From NCBI RefSeq assembly GCF_001483745.1, contig NZ_LQBL01000031.1:1-64000 (forward strand): 64,000 nucleotides of DNA. The letters are read 5' to 3'. The notes beneath the pieces were generated by a model, which was given only the letters and a program-made list of their open reading frames with translations, was not told the origin of the DNA and did no database searches. Position 1 is the first letter of the stretch. Each line of letters begins with the position of its first letter. Position numbers and translations under genes: made by a program. Below, piece after piece: positions 15,340 through 24,090 of the stretch. This DNA comes from Serinicoccus chungangensis (GTDB lineage Bacteria; Actinomycetota; Actinomycetes; Actinomycetales; Dermatophilaceae).

Positions 15340-15987
15340 ATGCGACGCCCACTCATGGCCCTGCTGGCCGCCCCCGTCCTGTTCCTCGCCGCCTGCGACG
15401 GCGGCGCAGAGGTCGTGGAGGCCACCGGCGGGGCCCCCTCGGAGGGCACGGACGACGCGGCCCTCACCAGCGGACCGGGCTCCTCCGACGGGACCGCCGC
15501 CTCCGCGGACCCGGCCGACCCCGGTGACGACGCCGCGGTGACCAGCGCCGCTCCCGAGGGGGTGGAGGGCGGCGAGGCGGGCCAGGCCGCCGCCGACCGG
15601 GCCAAGGCCTTCCTGCTCGCCCTCGTCGACGCGGACCCGGCGGCCTGCGGCCTCATGCTCTCCTTCACCGACACCAGCCGGCCGATGGCGCAGGTGCCGG
15701 AGGACCTCGAGCTCTGCGAGCAGCAGCTGCCCGAGACCATGTCGGCCGCCGTCGAGGCCCAGGGGCTCGGCGAGGAGGGCCGCGACATCCTCGGCGCGAT
15801 GCAGCTGCGGGGTGCCGAGATCAGCGCCGAGGGCGACACGGCCGTCATCGACGAGGACAACTACTCCGAGCTCTTCGCCGAGTCGATGGGCGAGTCGACG
15901 ATCACCCTGGTCCGGATCGAGGGCGAGTGGTACGTCGACGTCGAGCGCTTCCTGCAGACCCCCGAGCCCGGTGACGGCGGACGCTGA
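15340..15987 (+). CDS. Predicted lipoprotein of unknown function
   Basis: A 215-residue exported protein. A short basic start and hydrophobic core end in the lipobox LAAC (Cys19), so it is probably lipid-anchored on the outer face of the membrane. An acidic Ser/Gly/Ala-rich linker follows to about residue 80. The C-terminal globular part contains two cysteines (AACGLML, ELCEQQL) that could pair and ends in a strand-rich segment (STITLVRIEGEWYVDVERFL) reminiscent of NTF2-like or DUF4878 folds. It overlaps menE by 17 bases on the same strand, so it is transcribed with the menaquinone genes; a functional tie is not established. Confidence 0.75.
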   Translation: MRRPLMALLAAPVLFLAACDGGAEVVEATGGAPSEGTDDAALTSGPGSSDGTAASADPADPGDDAAVTSAAPEGVEGGEAGQAAADRAKAFLLALVDADPAACGLMLSFTDTSRPMAQVPEDLELCEQQLPETMSAAVEAQGLGEEGRDILGAMQLRGAEISAEGDTAVIDEDNYSELFAESMGESTITLVRIEGEWYVDVERFLQTPEPGDGGR

Positions 15988-17134
15988 CGACCTGGTCGTG
16001 CCGGCCGGCGCGACCTGGGCCGACCTCGGGCCGCCGCTGCGAGGGCTCATGACCGGTGCCCGGCCGCGACCGGTCGTCGTGGCGACCTCCGGGTCCAGCG
16101 GCACCCCGAAGCGGGTGCGGCTGCCCGCCGCAGCGCTGCGCGCCTCGGGCACCGGCACCGCCGAGCGGCTCGGCGGGCACGGCCAGTGGGTGCTCGCCCT
16201 GCCCACCCACCACGTCGCGGGGCTGCAGGTCCTCGCCCGGTCGGCGCTGGCCGGCACCGAGCCCGTCGAGCTGGATGCCGAGCGACCCTTCACCGCCGAC
16301 GCCCTCGCCGCGGCCGTCGGGAGGCTGGACCCCGGCACCCGGCGCTACGCCTCGCTCGTGCCGACCCAGCTGCACCGGGCGCTCGCCGACCCCGGGGGCG
16401 TGGCCGCGCTGCAGGACCTGGACGCGGTCCTCGTGGGCGGTGCGGCCGCCGACGACGCGCTGCTGGCGCGGGCGCGGGCGGCCGGCGCCCACGTCGTGAC
16501 GACCTACGGCATGTCGGAGACCTGCGGCGGCTGCGTCTACGACGGGGTGCCGCTGCCCGGGGTGCGGGTCGAGGTGACCGGGGAGGGCCGCGTCCGGCTG
16601 GGCGGACCGGTGCTGGCGGAGGGCTACGTCGACGACCCGGCCCGCACGGCGCGGTCCTTCGTCACCGACGCCTCCGGCCGGTGGTTCCTCACCGAGGACC
16701 GCGGGGTATGCCGCGAGGGCCGGCTCACCGTGCGCGGCCGGGTCGACGACGTCGTCGTCACCGGGGGGCACAAGGTCGAGCCACGCGACGTCGAGACGGC
16801 GCTGCGGGCGCTGCCGGGCGTGCGGGACGCGCTGGTCGTCGGGGTGCCGGACGCCGAGTGGGGCCAGCGGGTGGCCGCCCTGGTCGCCCTGGAGGGCGGG
16901 TCGGGATCCGTCACCCGTCACGAGGCCGGGGCCGGGGCGGATCAGCACCGCGGCGACCCCCCGACCGGCGAGGACCTGCGCGCCGCGCTGCGCCGCAGCC
17001 TGCCCGCGTACGCGGTGCCCCGGCAGGTCGAGGTGGTGGACGGCATACCCGCGCTGCCCACCGGCAAGCCGGACCGGGCGGCGGCGCGTCGGCTGCTCGA
17101 CGCGGGTGGCAGAATGGAGTCTCACCTGCACTGA
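15971..17134 (+). CDS. menE: o-Succinylbenzoate-CoA ligase
   Basis: A 387-residue adenylate-forming ligase that activates o-succinylbenzoate to its CoA thioester, between MenC and MenB. Motifs: the P-loop-like TSGSSGTPK, TTYGMSETCGG, the hinge region FLTEDRG and VRGRVDDVVVTGGHKVEP, and the C-terminal catalytic lysine in LPTGKPDRAA. It is shorter than the E. coli enzyme (about 450) at the N-terminus, as usual for actinobacterial MenE. GTG at 15971 overlaps the end of the lipoprotein gene. A Gly/Ser/His-rich insertion near residue 320 (EGGSGSVTRHEAGAGADQ) is unusual but in frame. The GGC-ATA-CCC in DGIPALP is an example of the octamer forcing a rare ATA codon. Confidence 0.9.
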   Translation: MTADADDLVVPAGATWADLGPPLRGLMTGARPRPVVVATSGSSGTPKRVRLPAAALRASGTGTAERLGGHGQWVLALPTHHVAGLQVLARSALAGTEPVELDAERPFTADALAAAVGRLDPGTRRYASLVPTQLHRALADPGGVAALQDLDAVLVGGAAADDALLARARAAGAHVVTTYGMSETCGGCVYDGVPLPGVRVEVTGEGRVRLGGPVLAEGYVDDPARTARSFVTDASGRWFLTEDRGVCREGRLTVRGRVDDVVVTGGHKVEPRDVETALRALPGVRDALVVGVPDAEWGQRVAALVALEGGSGSVTRHEAGAGADQHRGDPPTGEDLRAALRRSLPAYAVPRQVEVVDGIPALPTGKPDRAAARRLLDAGGRMESHLH

Positions 17135-17151
17135 CGTGGAAGGAGGCGGAC

Positions 17152-17430
17152 GTGCTCCGCGTGGTCGTCGCCGTGGCGCTCCTGGCGTTCGTCGTCTTCA
17201 CCGTCGTCGACGCCGTGCAGACCGACAAGCACGAGGTGCGCGGTCTGCCCAAGCCCGTGTGGGTCGTCGTGTGCCTCCTCCTCCCGGTCGTGGGCGGCCT
17301 GGCCTGGCTCGTCGCCGGGCGCCCCCGCAGCCTGCTCGACATCATCTTCGGTGACCGGGGCGGGCGCTCCGGGCGCCCGCGCGGCCCGCTCGGGCCGGAC
17401 GACGACCCCGACTTCCTGCGAGACCTGTAG
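17152..17430 (+). CDS. Small PLDc_N-type membrane protein
   Basis: A 92-residue protein with two hydrophobic helices (about 2-19 and 36-53) and a short soluble tail rich in Gly/Arg/Asp. The arrangement FVVFTVVDAVQTDKHEVRGLPKPVWVVVCLLLPVVGGLAWLVAGRP matches the phospholipase D-nuclease N-terminal (PLDc_N) family, which is a membrane anchor without a catalytic domain here. GTG at 17152 follows an AGGAGG ribosome site. It sits between menE and menA on the same strand; this placement is common in actinobacteria, but its job is unknown. Confidence 0.78.
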   Translation: MLRVVVAVALLAFVVFTVVDAVQTDKHEVRGLPKPVWVVVCLLLPVVGGLAWLVAGRPRSLLDIIFGDRGGRSGRPRGPLGPDDDPDFLRDL

Positions 17431-17440
17431 GAGCCCGCCG

Positions 17441-18316
17441 ATGGCAACCCTCGCCCAGTGGATCGAGGGCGCGCGCCCCCGCACGCTCCCCGCCGCCCTC
17501 GCCCCCGTGCTCGTCGGCACGGCCGCCGCCGACGCGCTCGGCGCGGCGGACCTGGGCCTGGCCGTGCTGGCGCTGTGCGTCGCGCTCGGCTTCCAGATCG
17601 GGGTCAACTACGCCAACGACTACTCCGACGGCATCCGTGGCACCGACGAGGACCGGGTCGGGCCGGTCCGGCTGGTCGGGCAGCGGCTGGCCGATCCTGC
17701 CAACGTGCGGACGGCCGCCTTCGCCGCCTTCTTCGGCGCGGGCCTGTGCGGCCTGGCGCTCGTGGCGCTGTCCGGGGCGTGGCTGCTCATCGTGCTCGGC
17801 CTGCTGGCCGTGTGGGCGGCCTGGCACTACACCGGCGGCGCCAAGCCCTACGGCTACCGCGGGCTCGGGGAGGTCATGGTCTTCGTCTTCTTCGGGCTGG
17901 TCGCCGTGCTCGGCACCACCTGGACCCAGGCGCAGACCCTCGACCTCGCGGCCCTGGGCGGCGCGGTCGGCTGCGGCCTCCTGGCCAGCGCCATCCTCGT
18001 GACCAACAACCTGCGCGACCTCGAGGGCGACCGGGCCGCGGGCAAGCGCACGCTGGCCGTCCGCATCGGCTTCCGCCGCACCCGCCGGCTCTACGCCGGG
18101 CTGCTCGTGGGCGCCTTCGTCGCGGTCCTGGTCGCCGCGCTGGCCCACCCCCTGGCCCTGCTCGGCCTGCTCGCCGCCCCGCTCGCGTGGCGCCCCTACC
18201 GCCTCGTCACGGACCCCGACGCCTACGGCCCGGCGCTGCTGCCCGCGCTGGCGCAGACCGGCGTCCTGCAGCTGGGGTATGCCGTCGCCCTCTCCGCCGG
18301 TCTCGTCCTGTCCTGA
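17441..18316 (+). CDS. menA: 1,4-Dihydroxy-2-naphthoate polyprenyltransferase
   Basis: A 291-residue UbiA-family membrane prenyltransferase that attaches the isoprenoid tail to DHNA. Two Asp-rich substrate motifs are clear: NDYSDGIRGTDEDR in the first cytoplasmic loop and NNLRDLEGDRAAGKRTLAVR in the second. About eight to nine membrane helices are visible. The N-terminus WIEGARPRTLPAALAPVLVG is typical MenA. ATG at 17441 is ten bases after the preceding stop. It is the last gene of the plus-strand menaquinone unit, and its stop leads straight into the palindrome-rich block that separates it from the convergent DUF4229 gene. Confidence 0.94.
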   Translation: MATLAQWIEGARPRTLPAALAPVLVGTAAADALGAADLGLAVLALCVALGFQIGVNYANDYSDGIRGTDEDRVGPVRLVGQRLADPANVRTAAFAAFFGAGLCGLALVALSGAWLLIVLGLLAVWAAWHYTGGAKPYGYRGLGEVMVFVFFGLVAVLGTTWTQAQTLDLAALGGAVGCGLLASAILVTNNLRDLEGDRAAGKRTLAVRIGFRRTRRLYAGLLVGAFVAVLVAALAHPLALLGLLAAPLAWRPYRLVTDPDAYGPALLPALAQTGVLQLGYAVALSAGLVLS

Positions 18317-18395
18317 GCCGGCGCGGGCCCGTCCGCCCGCATGGCCTTCCGCCCGCGTGCCTGCCCGCCCGCATGCCCGTCGCGAGCAGCCCTCC

Positions 18396-18961
18396 GTGCG
18401 CGGTCATGGCCCCCTGAGGGCCACTAGCGCGCACGGCACCCGCCAGTGGAGGGCCTGTGTGTGCGGTCGTGGCCCCCTGAGGGCCACCAGCGCGCACAGA
18501 TCCGGCCTGGTCGGTGAGCGGCCGGGACCGCATGGCCGGCGAGCCCCCGCGTGTGTGCCGCACCGCCCCCAGTGGCCCTTGCGTGTGCAATTGAGGCCCT
18601 CTCAGGGCCACCACCGCGCACGGCACCCGCCAGTGAAGGGCCTGCATGCGCGGTCATGGCCCCCACGGGACCACCGGCGCGCATGGCCCCGCCCGTGGTG
18701 GTCCTGCGTGCGCAGCCATGGCCCCTGACGGCCACCAGAGCGCACAGACCCAGCCTGGTCGGCGAGCGGCCGGGACCGAAGGGGGCCGGCGAGCCCCCGG
18801 CGGGTGCCGCCACCCGCAGAGGCCCCTGCGTGTGCGGTTGAGGCCCCCTCAGGGCCATGAGTGCGCACGGCACCCGCGAGTGGGGGTCCTGCGTGTGCGG
18901 TCATGGCCCCTGAAGGGCTTTCGTGTGCGGTTGAGGCCCCCTGAGGGCCACCACCGCGCAC
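18396..18961. repeat. Cluster of eight 39-bp imperfect palindromes in non-coding DNA
   Basis: The 678-base gap between menA and the DUF4229 gene holds no convincing gene. It contains palindromic units at 18396-18434, 18459-18497, 18583-18621, 18646-18684, 18708-18745, 18830-18868, 18893-18922 (right half lost) and 18923-18961. The first copy reads GTGCGCGGTCATGGCCC, CCTGA, GGGCCACTAGCGCGCAC: a 7-bp outer stem, an internal mismatch and a 6-bp inner TGGCCC/GGGCCA stem. The linkers are also repeated (CGGCACCCGCCAGTG followed by GGGCCTG), and a larger unit of about 247 bases has been duplicated (18494-18700 resembles 18742-18940). Open frames across it are repetitive and lack codon structure. Confidence 0.85.
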
Positions 18962-18994
18962 GACCCCCGTCCTCGGGGGCCACGAGCCCCCGGC

Positions 18995-19243
18995 TCAGTC
19001 TTCCTCGTCGACCCGCTCGTCCTCGAGCTGGGCCCGGCGACGCTCCATACGGTCCTCGACGCGCCGCTCGAGGCCGGCGGCGAGCCGCTCCCGGTCCGGT
19101 GCGAGGAGGAAGTAGGAGACGACCATCGAGGCCACGGCCGCCAGCACGGCCGCCCACAGCACGTTCAGCGTGAGCAGCCGTCCCAGGGCGAAGAAGCCGA
19201 TGAAGACCAGCAGCCGCATGGCGGTGTAGCGGGCGACGATCAA
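18995..19243 (-). CDS. DUF4229 small membrane protein
   Basis: An 82-residue protein with two membrane helices (RLLVFIGFFALGRLLTLNV and WAAVLAAVASMVVSYFLL) followed by a charged, Arg/Glu-rich coiled tail (ERLAAGLERRVEDRMERRRAQLEDERVDEED). This matches the actinobacterial DUF4229 family, found beside cytochrome c maturation genes. I choose the TTG at 19241-19243 because it overlaps the ccsB stop (TTGA) and gives the family-typical start with RYTAMRLL; an internal ATG at 19217-19219 would cut into that block. It is the last gene of the long rex-hem-ccs chain. Function unknown. Confidence 0.75.
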   Translation of the reverse strand: MIVARYTAMRLLVFIGFFALGRLLTLNVLWAAVLAAVASMVVSYFLLAPDRERLAAGLERRVEDRMERRRAQLEDERVDEED

Positions 19244-20238
19244 TTCGCGACCCCCGAGTAGGAGTGCAGCCCGGTCATGAGCAGATTGACCACGGTGTAG
19301 TTGACGACGATGCAGGCGAACCCGGCGATGGCGACCCACGTCGCCCGCCGCGTCGTCCACCCGGACGTCGCGCGCGCGTGCAGGTAGGCGGCGTACACCA
19401 CCCAGATGACGAAGCTCCACGTCTCCTTGGGGTCCCAGCCCCAGTAGCGACCCCAGGCCTGCTCGGCCCACACGGCGCCCGACATCACCGCGAAGGTCCA
19501 CAGCGGGAAGGCCACGATGTGCACGCCGTAGGTGATGCGCTCGAGCTTCACCGCCTCCGGCAGGGCGGCCAGCCAGCCCCGCACCTCCCCCTTGCGCTGG
19601 GCGCTGTCGCGCAGCAGGTATGCCGTGGCCACCGCCGCGCCGAGCAGGAACAGGGCGATGGAGAGGGTGGCGACGGTGACGTGGATGACCAGCCAGATGT
19701 TGTCCAGGGCCGGCATGAGCTGGGAGGCCTCGGTGTACCACCACAGCTTGGCGGCCCCGAGGATGAGCAGCACCGGCACGACGACGAAGGCGCCGAGCCA
19801 GAGCCGGTCCTTGCGCAGGCTCCAGGCGGAGTAGACCACGAGCGCGAAGGACGCGGTGAACAGGGCGAACTCGTACATGTTGCCCAGGGGCGCGCGGGTC
19901 ACCGAGAGCCCGCGCAGCACCGTCCCGGCCACGACGAGGAAGGTCGCCAGCCAGGTGAGCTGCAGGCCGACCACGCCCCACCGGCGGGTGGGCGCGGGAG
20001 CGTCGGAGGCCGGCGCGAGGACCGGGCCCGGACCCGTCACGGCAGAGCCGGTCGGCGTCGCGACACCGGCCCCGGCAGCGACCGGGACCTCCGCACGGGT
20101 CGTGCGGTCGGCGCGGCGGGTGCGCGTGGAACCGGTGACCGCGAGGTGCACCGAGAAGGCGACCATCGCCATGGCCAGCACCACGATGCTGGCCCAGATG
20201 GCGAGGTCGCTGGCCTGGGCCAGGGAAGCGTTCGTCAT
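19240..20238 (-). CDS. ccsB: System II cytochrome c biogenesis protein CcsB/ResC
   Basis: A 332-residue polytopic membrane protein that with ResB delivers heme and attaches it to apocytochrome c outside the cell membrane. The tryptophan-rich heme-handling motif WGRYWGWDPKETWSFVIW is intact, and histidines lie in the flanking helices (VHIVAFPLW and the C-terminal GLHSYSG). The N-terminus carries an Arg/Thr/Pro-rich cytoplasmic stretch (about 30-80) between the first helices. ATG overlaps the resB stop (ATGA). It follows the usual actinobacterial order resA-ccdA-resB-ccsB. Confidence 0.93.
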   Translation of the reverse strand: MTNASLAQASDLAIWASIVVLAMAMVAFSVHLAVTGSTRTRRADRTTRAEVPVAAGAGVATPTGSAVTGPGPVLAPASDAPAPTRRWGVVGLQLTWLATFLVVAGTVLRGLSVTRAPLGNMYEFALFTASFALVVYSAWSLRKDRLWLGAFVVVPVLLILGAAKLWWYTEASQLMPALDNIWLVIHVTVATLSIALFLLGAAVATAYLLRDSAQRKGEVRGWLAALPEAVKLERITYGVHIVAFPLWTFAVMSGAVWAEQAWGRYWGWDPKETWSFVIWVVYAAYLHARATSGWTTRRATWVAIAGFACIVVNYTVVNLLMTGLHSYSGVAN

Positions 20239-21926
20239 ACCTCATCCTTGTCTCGCGCGTCGTCCCGCGCCACGTCCGCGGCGTCACCGGTCGGCCGGTC
20301 GGGGTCGAGGACCCGGCCGCCGCTGGCCCCGACGATCTGCTCCACGAGCTCGTCGACCAGGTCGTCCAGGCCGGGGTCGGTGCCCTTGGGCAGGGCGGCG
20401 ACGCTCAGTCCAGTATGCCGCGAGCCCGGGTCGGCGGGATCGCCCGCACCCGGGTGGACGCGGACGAAGACCCGGCGCCGCCGGACGCCGAGCATGAGCA
20501 CCAGCCCGACCAGCGCCGTGCCGGCGAAGAGCAGGGCCGGCAGGCGGCCCGGGTCGTGCCGCACGAGCATGCCGCCCCACCGGATGACCGTCTCCATCTC
20601 GATGGTGCCCCGGTCGCCGGGGATCTCCAGGACGTCGCCCGGGCGCAGCAGCATCCGGCTCGGCTGCCCGTCGTCCTGCATGACCTGGTCCAGGGACTCG
20701 GTGGGCAGCGAGAAGACCGACTGCGAGCGACCCTCCGGGAAGAGCTCGCCCTCGTAGGCGGTGAGCACCAGGGCCGGGTCGACCAGCCCCGGGAAGGAGG
20801 AGGTCATCCCGGCCTCGCTGATGTCCAGGGTGGGCAGGAAGCCGCCGGCGAAGCCCAGCCCGGGCTCGGCGCCGGGCACCTTGATGACGCCGTCCGAGCC
20901 GTAGGTGTTGTCCTGGGGCAGGAAGGTCACGGCGTCGGAGAAGAGGATCTCGCCCTCGGCGTCCGTGACGGTGACGACGGGGGCGTAGCCGTTGCCGAGC
21001 AGGAACATCGAGGTGCCGTCGACGGACAGCGGGTCGTTGACCCCGAAGCCGACCTGGCGCTCGGACCCGTCGGCCTCGATGGTGGCCACCCCCCGGAAGA
21101 CCCGCGGCTGGCCGAACTGCGCACCCTCGGCCTGGGCCTCGAACTGCACGTCGAGGTCGTCCAGTCGGACGGTGAAGGCCGGGATGTCGGACTCGTCGAC
21201 GAGCGGGCCGAGGCTGAGGGTGTCGAAGGTGCCCGCCCCGGCCGTCCAGGACTCGCCCTCCTTGATGATGATCTCGCCGCGCCAGCCGAAGAGGTGGCCC
21301 ACCGCGACGGCCACGATGATCCCCAGCAGGGCCAGGTGGAAGAGCAGGTTGCCGGTCTCCTTGGCGAAGCCCTTCTCGGCGGCCACGACGAGGGCGCCGT
21401 CCTCCTCCTCGCGCAGCCGGAAGCGGCGCGCGGCGAGCTTGGCCCGGGCCGCCGAGACCACGTCGTCGGGCGCCGCGTCCAGGACGACGTGACGGTGCAC
21501 CGGGAGCCGCCCGAGCCGGGCCGGGGTGCGCGGCGGCTGCGCCCGCACCGCCCTTAGGTGCTGGCGCATCCGCGGCAGCACGCACCCGACGAGGCTGATC
21601 ATGAGCAGCAGGTAGATCGAGGCGAACCAGGGCGAGGAGTAGACCTCGAACATCCCGAGCCGGTCCAGCCAGCGGGCCAGGCCGGGGTCGTCCTCGAAGT
21701 ACTGCCGCACCCGGACCGGGTCGACGCCGCGCTGGGGGAAGATCGACCCGGGGACGGCGGCGACCGCCAGCAGCAGCAGCAGCGCCAGCGCCGTCCGCAT
21801 GCTCGTGAGCTGCCGCCAGGCCCAGCGCGCCCAGCCCACCGGGCCGAGCCGCGGGCCGCCGAGGGTGGTGCGGTCCTTGGGGTAGCTCGCCTCGATCCGC
21901 TGGCGGGCCTGCTGGTCGGTGGCCAT
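20235..21926 (-). CDS. resB: System II cytochrome c biogenesis protein ResB
   Basis: A 563-residue membrane protein, partner of CcsB in cytochrome c heme ligation. It has the family layout: N-terminal helices (SMRTALALLLLLAVAAVPGSIFPQRG; then ASIYLLLMISLVGCVLPR), a third helix (NLLFHLALLGIIVAVAVGHLFG), a large extracytoplasmic domain of about 300 residues, and a last helix (ALLFAGTALVGLVLMLGVRRRRVFVRV) with an acidic tail. ATG at 21924-21926 overlaps the ccdA stop; an upstream in-frame start at 21989 lies within ccdA and lacks a ribosome site. Its end overlaps ccsB. Confidence 0.93.
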   Translation of the reverse strand: MATDQQARQRIEASYPKDRTTLGGPRLGPVGWARWAWRQLTSMRTALALLLLLAVAAVPGSIFPQRGVDPVRVRQYFEDDPGLARWLDRLGMFEVYSSPWFASIYLLLMISLVGCVLPRMRQHLRAVRAQPPRTPARLGRLPVHRHVVLDAAPDDVVSAARAKLAARRFRLREEEDGALVVAAEKGFAKETGNLLFHLALLGIIVAVAVGHLFGWRGEIIIKEGESWTAGAGTFDTLSLGPLVDESDIPAFTVRLDDLDVQFEAQAEGAQFGQPRVFRGVATIEADGSERQVGFGVNDPLSVDGTSMFLLGNGYAPVVTVTDAEGEILFSDAVTFLPQDNTYGSDGVIKVPGAEPGLGFAGGFLPTLDISEAGMTSSFPGLVDPALVLTAYEGELFPEGRSQSVFSLPTESLDQVMQDDGQPSRMLLRPGDVLEIPGDRGTIEMETVIRWGGMLVRHDPGRLPALLFAGTALVGLVLMLGVRRRRVFVRVHPGAGDPADPGSRHTGLSVAALPKGTDPGLDDLVDELVEQIVGASGGRVLDPDRPTGDAADVARDDARDKDEV

Positions 21927-22693
21927 CAGAGCACCGTCTCGAAGTTGCTGACGAGCTGGGCCTGCACCCACGCCGTCAGGCCCGCCCACACCCCGCTGAG
22001 CATGAGCAGCCCCAGCACGACGAGGATGCCGCCGCCGACGCGCTGGATGACGAGGTAGTGGTCGCGCAGCCAGCGGGAGGCCCGGCTCACCCAGCCGACC
22101 CCCGCCGCCACGAGGAGGAAGGGCAGGCCCAGGCCCAGGCTGTATGCCGTGCCCAGCACCACCGCACGGCCCACCTGGTCCTCCCCCGGGACGATCGAGG
22201 TGCCGAGGGTCTGGATGGCCGCGAGCGCCGGGCCGGTGCAGGCGGTGAAGCCCAGCCCGAAGGCCACGCCGAGCAGGGGCGCCCCGGCCAGGCCGGCGGC
22301 GGGTCGCCAGCGCAGCTGCCAGGAGGCGCCGGGCTGCACGATCATCACGAGGCCCAGGACGAGCACGACCGCGCCGGCCACGCGCAACAGCAGGTCCTGG
22401 TGCTGCACGAGGGCCAGCCCCAGCCCCGAGATGGCCACGCTCATGAGGAGGAAGACGGCGGTGAAGCCCAGCACGAAGAGCAGCGCGCCGAGCACCAGCC
22501 GGCCCCGCGCCCGCCCGGCACCGCCGGCCGCCGCCGCGTCCTCGCCCGGGCGACCGGGCGTCATGCCGCCGAGGTAGCCGAGGAAGCCGGGCACGAGCGG
22601 GAGCACGCAGGGGGAGGCGAAGGACACCACGCCCGCGAGCGCGGCCACGCCCACGGCCAGCAGCAGCGGACCGGTGAGGACGAGGTCGCTCAC
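21926..22693 (-). CDS. ccdA: Cytochrome c biogenesis protein CcdA
   Basis: A 255-residue DsbD-type membrane protein that carries electrons from cytoplasmic thioredoxin to ResA across the membrane. Six hydrophobic segments are visible, and the two redox cysteines are in VVSFASPCVLPLVPG (helix 1) and GFTACTGPAL (helix 4). GTG at 22691-22693 overlaps the resA stop (GTGA). The gene sits between resA and resB, in the canonical arrangement for reducing apocytochrome c heme-binding cysteines before heme attachment. Confidence 0.93.
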   Translation of the reverse strand: MSDLVLTGPLLLAVGVAALAGVVSFASPCVLPLVPGFLGYLGGMTPGRPGEDAAAAGGAGRARGRLVLGALLFVLGFTAVFLLMSVAISGLGLALVQHQDLLLRVAGAVVLVLGLVMIVQPGASWQLRWRPAAGLAGAPLLGVAFGLGFTACTGPALAAIQTLGTSIVPGEDQVGRAVVLGTAYSLGLGLPFLLVAAGVGWVSRASRWLRDHYLVIQRVGGGILVVLGLLMLSGVWAGLTAWVQAQLVSNFETVL

Positions 22694-23337
22694 CCGGCCG
22701 CCCCCTCCCCGTCCGCCTGCACGGTGCCGTCCGCCAGGACGTCCTCGACGAGGCTGCGCAGGGTGCTGGCGTCGACCTCGCCGCTGACCCGGGCCGCGAG
22801 CCGCCCCTCGCCGTCGACCACCAGGGTCGTCGGGGTGGCCACCGCCAGGCTGCCGAGCTGGGCGCGGGTCCGGCCGCCGTCGTCCTGCAGGGACGGGTAG
22901 GGGACGTCGTACCTCTTCTCGAAGGCCAGCGCGTTGGGGATGGTGTCGCGCGAGTTGAGGCCGATGAAGGTCACCGGCTCCCCCGCCTCCCGCAGCGCGG
23001 TCTCGACCTCGACGAGGTCCGGGACCTCCGCGACGCAGGGCCCGCACCACGAGCCCCAGACGTTGACGACGACCACCTCGCCGGCGTGGTCGGCCATGCT
23101 CCAGGGCTCGTCCTCCAGGGTGGTGCCCTCGAGCGCCACCTCCTGGTCGCGCTCGCCGACGGCCACCTGCTGGATGGTGCCGTCACCGGCGACGTAGCCC
23201 TTCTGGTCGCCCTGTCGCATCTGCTCGTTGATGCTCGTGCCGTCGTCCCCGGTGCAGCCGGCGAGGGCGAGGGCGAGGGCGGGGATCAGCAGGGTCCGCG
23301 CGCCTCGCGGGCCGCGGCGCCGCACCCGGGTGCTCAC
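22690..23337 (-). CDS. resA: ResA/TlpA-like thiol-disulfide oxidoreductase lipoprotein
   Basis: A 215-residue thioredoxin-fold protein on the outer face of the membrane. The N-terminus carries a twin-basic start, a hydrophobic core and the lipobox LAGC, so it is probably a lipoprotein. The catalytic WGSWCGPC motif lies near residue 105 and the cis-proline loop is VATPTTLVVDGEGR. Its role is to keep apocytochrome c cysteines reduced, using electrons from CcdA encoded just downstream. GTG at 23335-23337 overlaps the phosphatase stop, and its own stop overlaps ccdA. Confidence 0.9.
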   Translation of the reverse strand: MSTRVRRRGPRGARTLLIPALALALAGCTGDDGTSINEQMRQGDQKGYVAGDGTIQQVAVGERDQEVALEGTTLEDEPWSMADHAGEVVVVNVWGSWCGPCVAEVPDLVEVETALREAGEPVTFIGLNSRDTIPNALAFEKRYDVPYPSLQDDGGRTRAQLGSLAVATPTTLVVDGEGRLAARVSGEVDASTLRSLVEDVLADGTVQADGEGAAG

Positions 23338-24044
23338 CGCGTCACCTCGCCGGCCTCGCCGGTCACGTCCACCGCGGCGTCGAGTAGGTGCCCGGCCGGC
23401 TCGGCATACATGACCCGCACGGGCAGCGGGCCGTGGAACAGGACGGTGGTCACCGAGGCCAGGCTGCACCGGCGCCGCCGCGGGTGGTGCCACAGCCGCT
23501 CCCCCTGCACGGCGCGGCGCAGCGTCCAGATCGGCAGCTGGTGGCTGACCACGACGCCCTCGTAGCCCTTGACCTGCTGGCGCAGGGCGTCCAGCCCGGC
23601 CCGCATCCGGGTGGCGATCTCGGCGTAGGGCTCCCCCCAGGAGGGCCGGAAGGGGTTGACGTAGAGCGGCCAGTGCCGGGGGTCGGCCAGCATGCGCCGG
23701 TCCACCCGCTCGCCCTCGAAGGCGTTGCCGCTCTCGACGAAGCGCTCGTCGACGTCGACCTCCAGGCCGTGGGCCCCCGCGATCGGCTCGGCCGTCTCCC
23801 GGGCCCGCTCCAGGGGGGAGCTCACGACCCGCCGGACGTCCCGGTCGGCCAGGTGCTTCGCGGTGGCCTGCGCCATCCGCCGACCGAGGTCGGACAGGTG
23901 GTAACCGGGCAGCCGGCCGTAGAGGACGCGCTCGGGGTTGTGCACCTCGCCGTGCCGCACGACGTGCACGAGGGTGACGGGGGTGCCGTCGTGGAGGGTC
24001 CGTGGGGTGCCTTCGCTGGGGGGCAGACCGTCGGCTCCAGACAT
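23334..24044 (-). CDS. Histidine phosphatase superfamily protein
   Basis: A 236-residue protein of the phosphoglycerate-mutase-like branch. The catalytic histidine is in VVRHGEVHNPERVLYGR near residue 30. Partner residues are in SSPLERARETAEPIA and in the second histidine motif VVVSHQLPIWTLRRA. The substrate is unknown. It stands at this place, between hemL and resA, in many actinobacteria, and is translationally coupled to resA (GTGA). A 46-base gap separates it from hemL. Confidence 0.88.
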   Translation of the reverse strand: MSGADGLPPSEGTPRTLHDGTPVTLVHVVRHGEVHNPERVLYGRLPGYHLSDLGRRMAQATAKHLADRDVRRVVSSPLERARETAEPIAGAHGLEVDVDERFVESGNAFEGERVDRRMLADPRHWPLYVNPFRPSWGEPYAEIATRMRAGLDALRQQVKGYEGVVVSHQLPIWTLRRAVQGERLWHHPRRRRCSLASVTTVLFHGPLPVRVMYAEPAGHLLDAAVDVTGEAGEVTR

Positions 24045-24090
24045 ACGCGCGATTCTCCCACGGCTCGCTGAGCAGCCGCTGGGACGCCCC

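Noticed and set aside
18424-18873. Open frames of about 150 residues on both strands across the palindrome block
   Set aside because: Their translations simply repeat the palindrome units and show no codon bias or known domain; they are by-products of GC-rich repeats.
18396-18961. Possible CRISPR array (regularly spaced repeats of about 39 bp)
   Set aside because: The repeats are degenerate and palindromic over their whole length, spacing is irregular, the 'spacers' are themselves repeated, and no cas genes are present.
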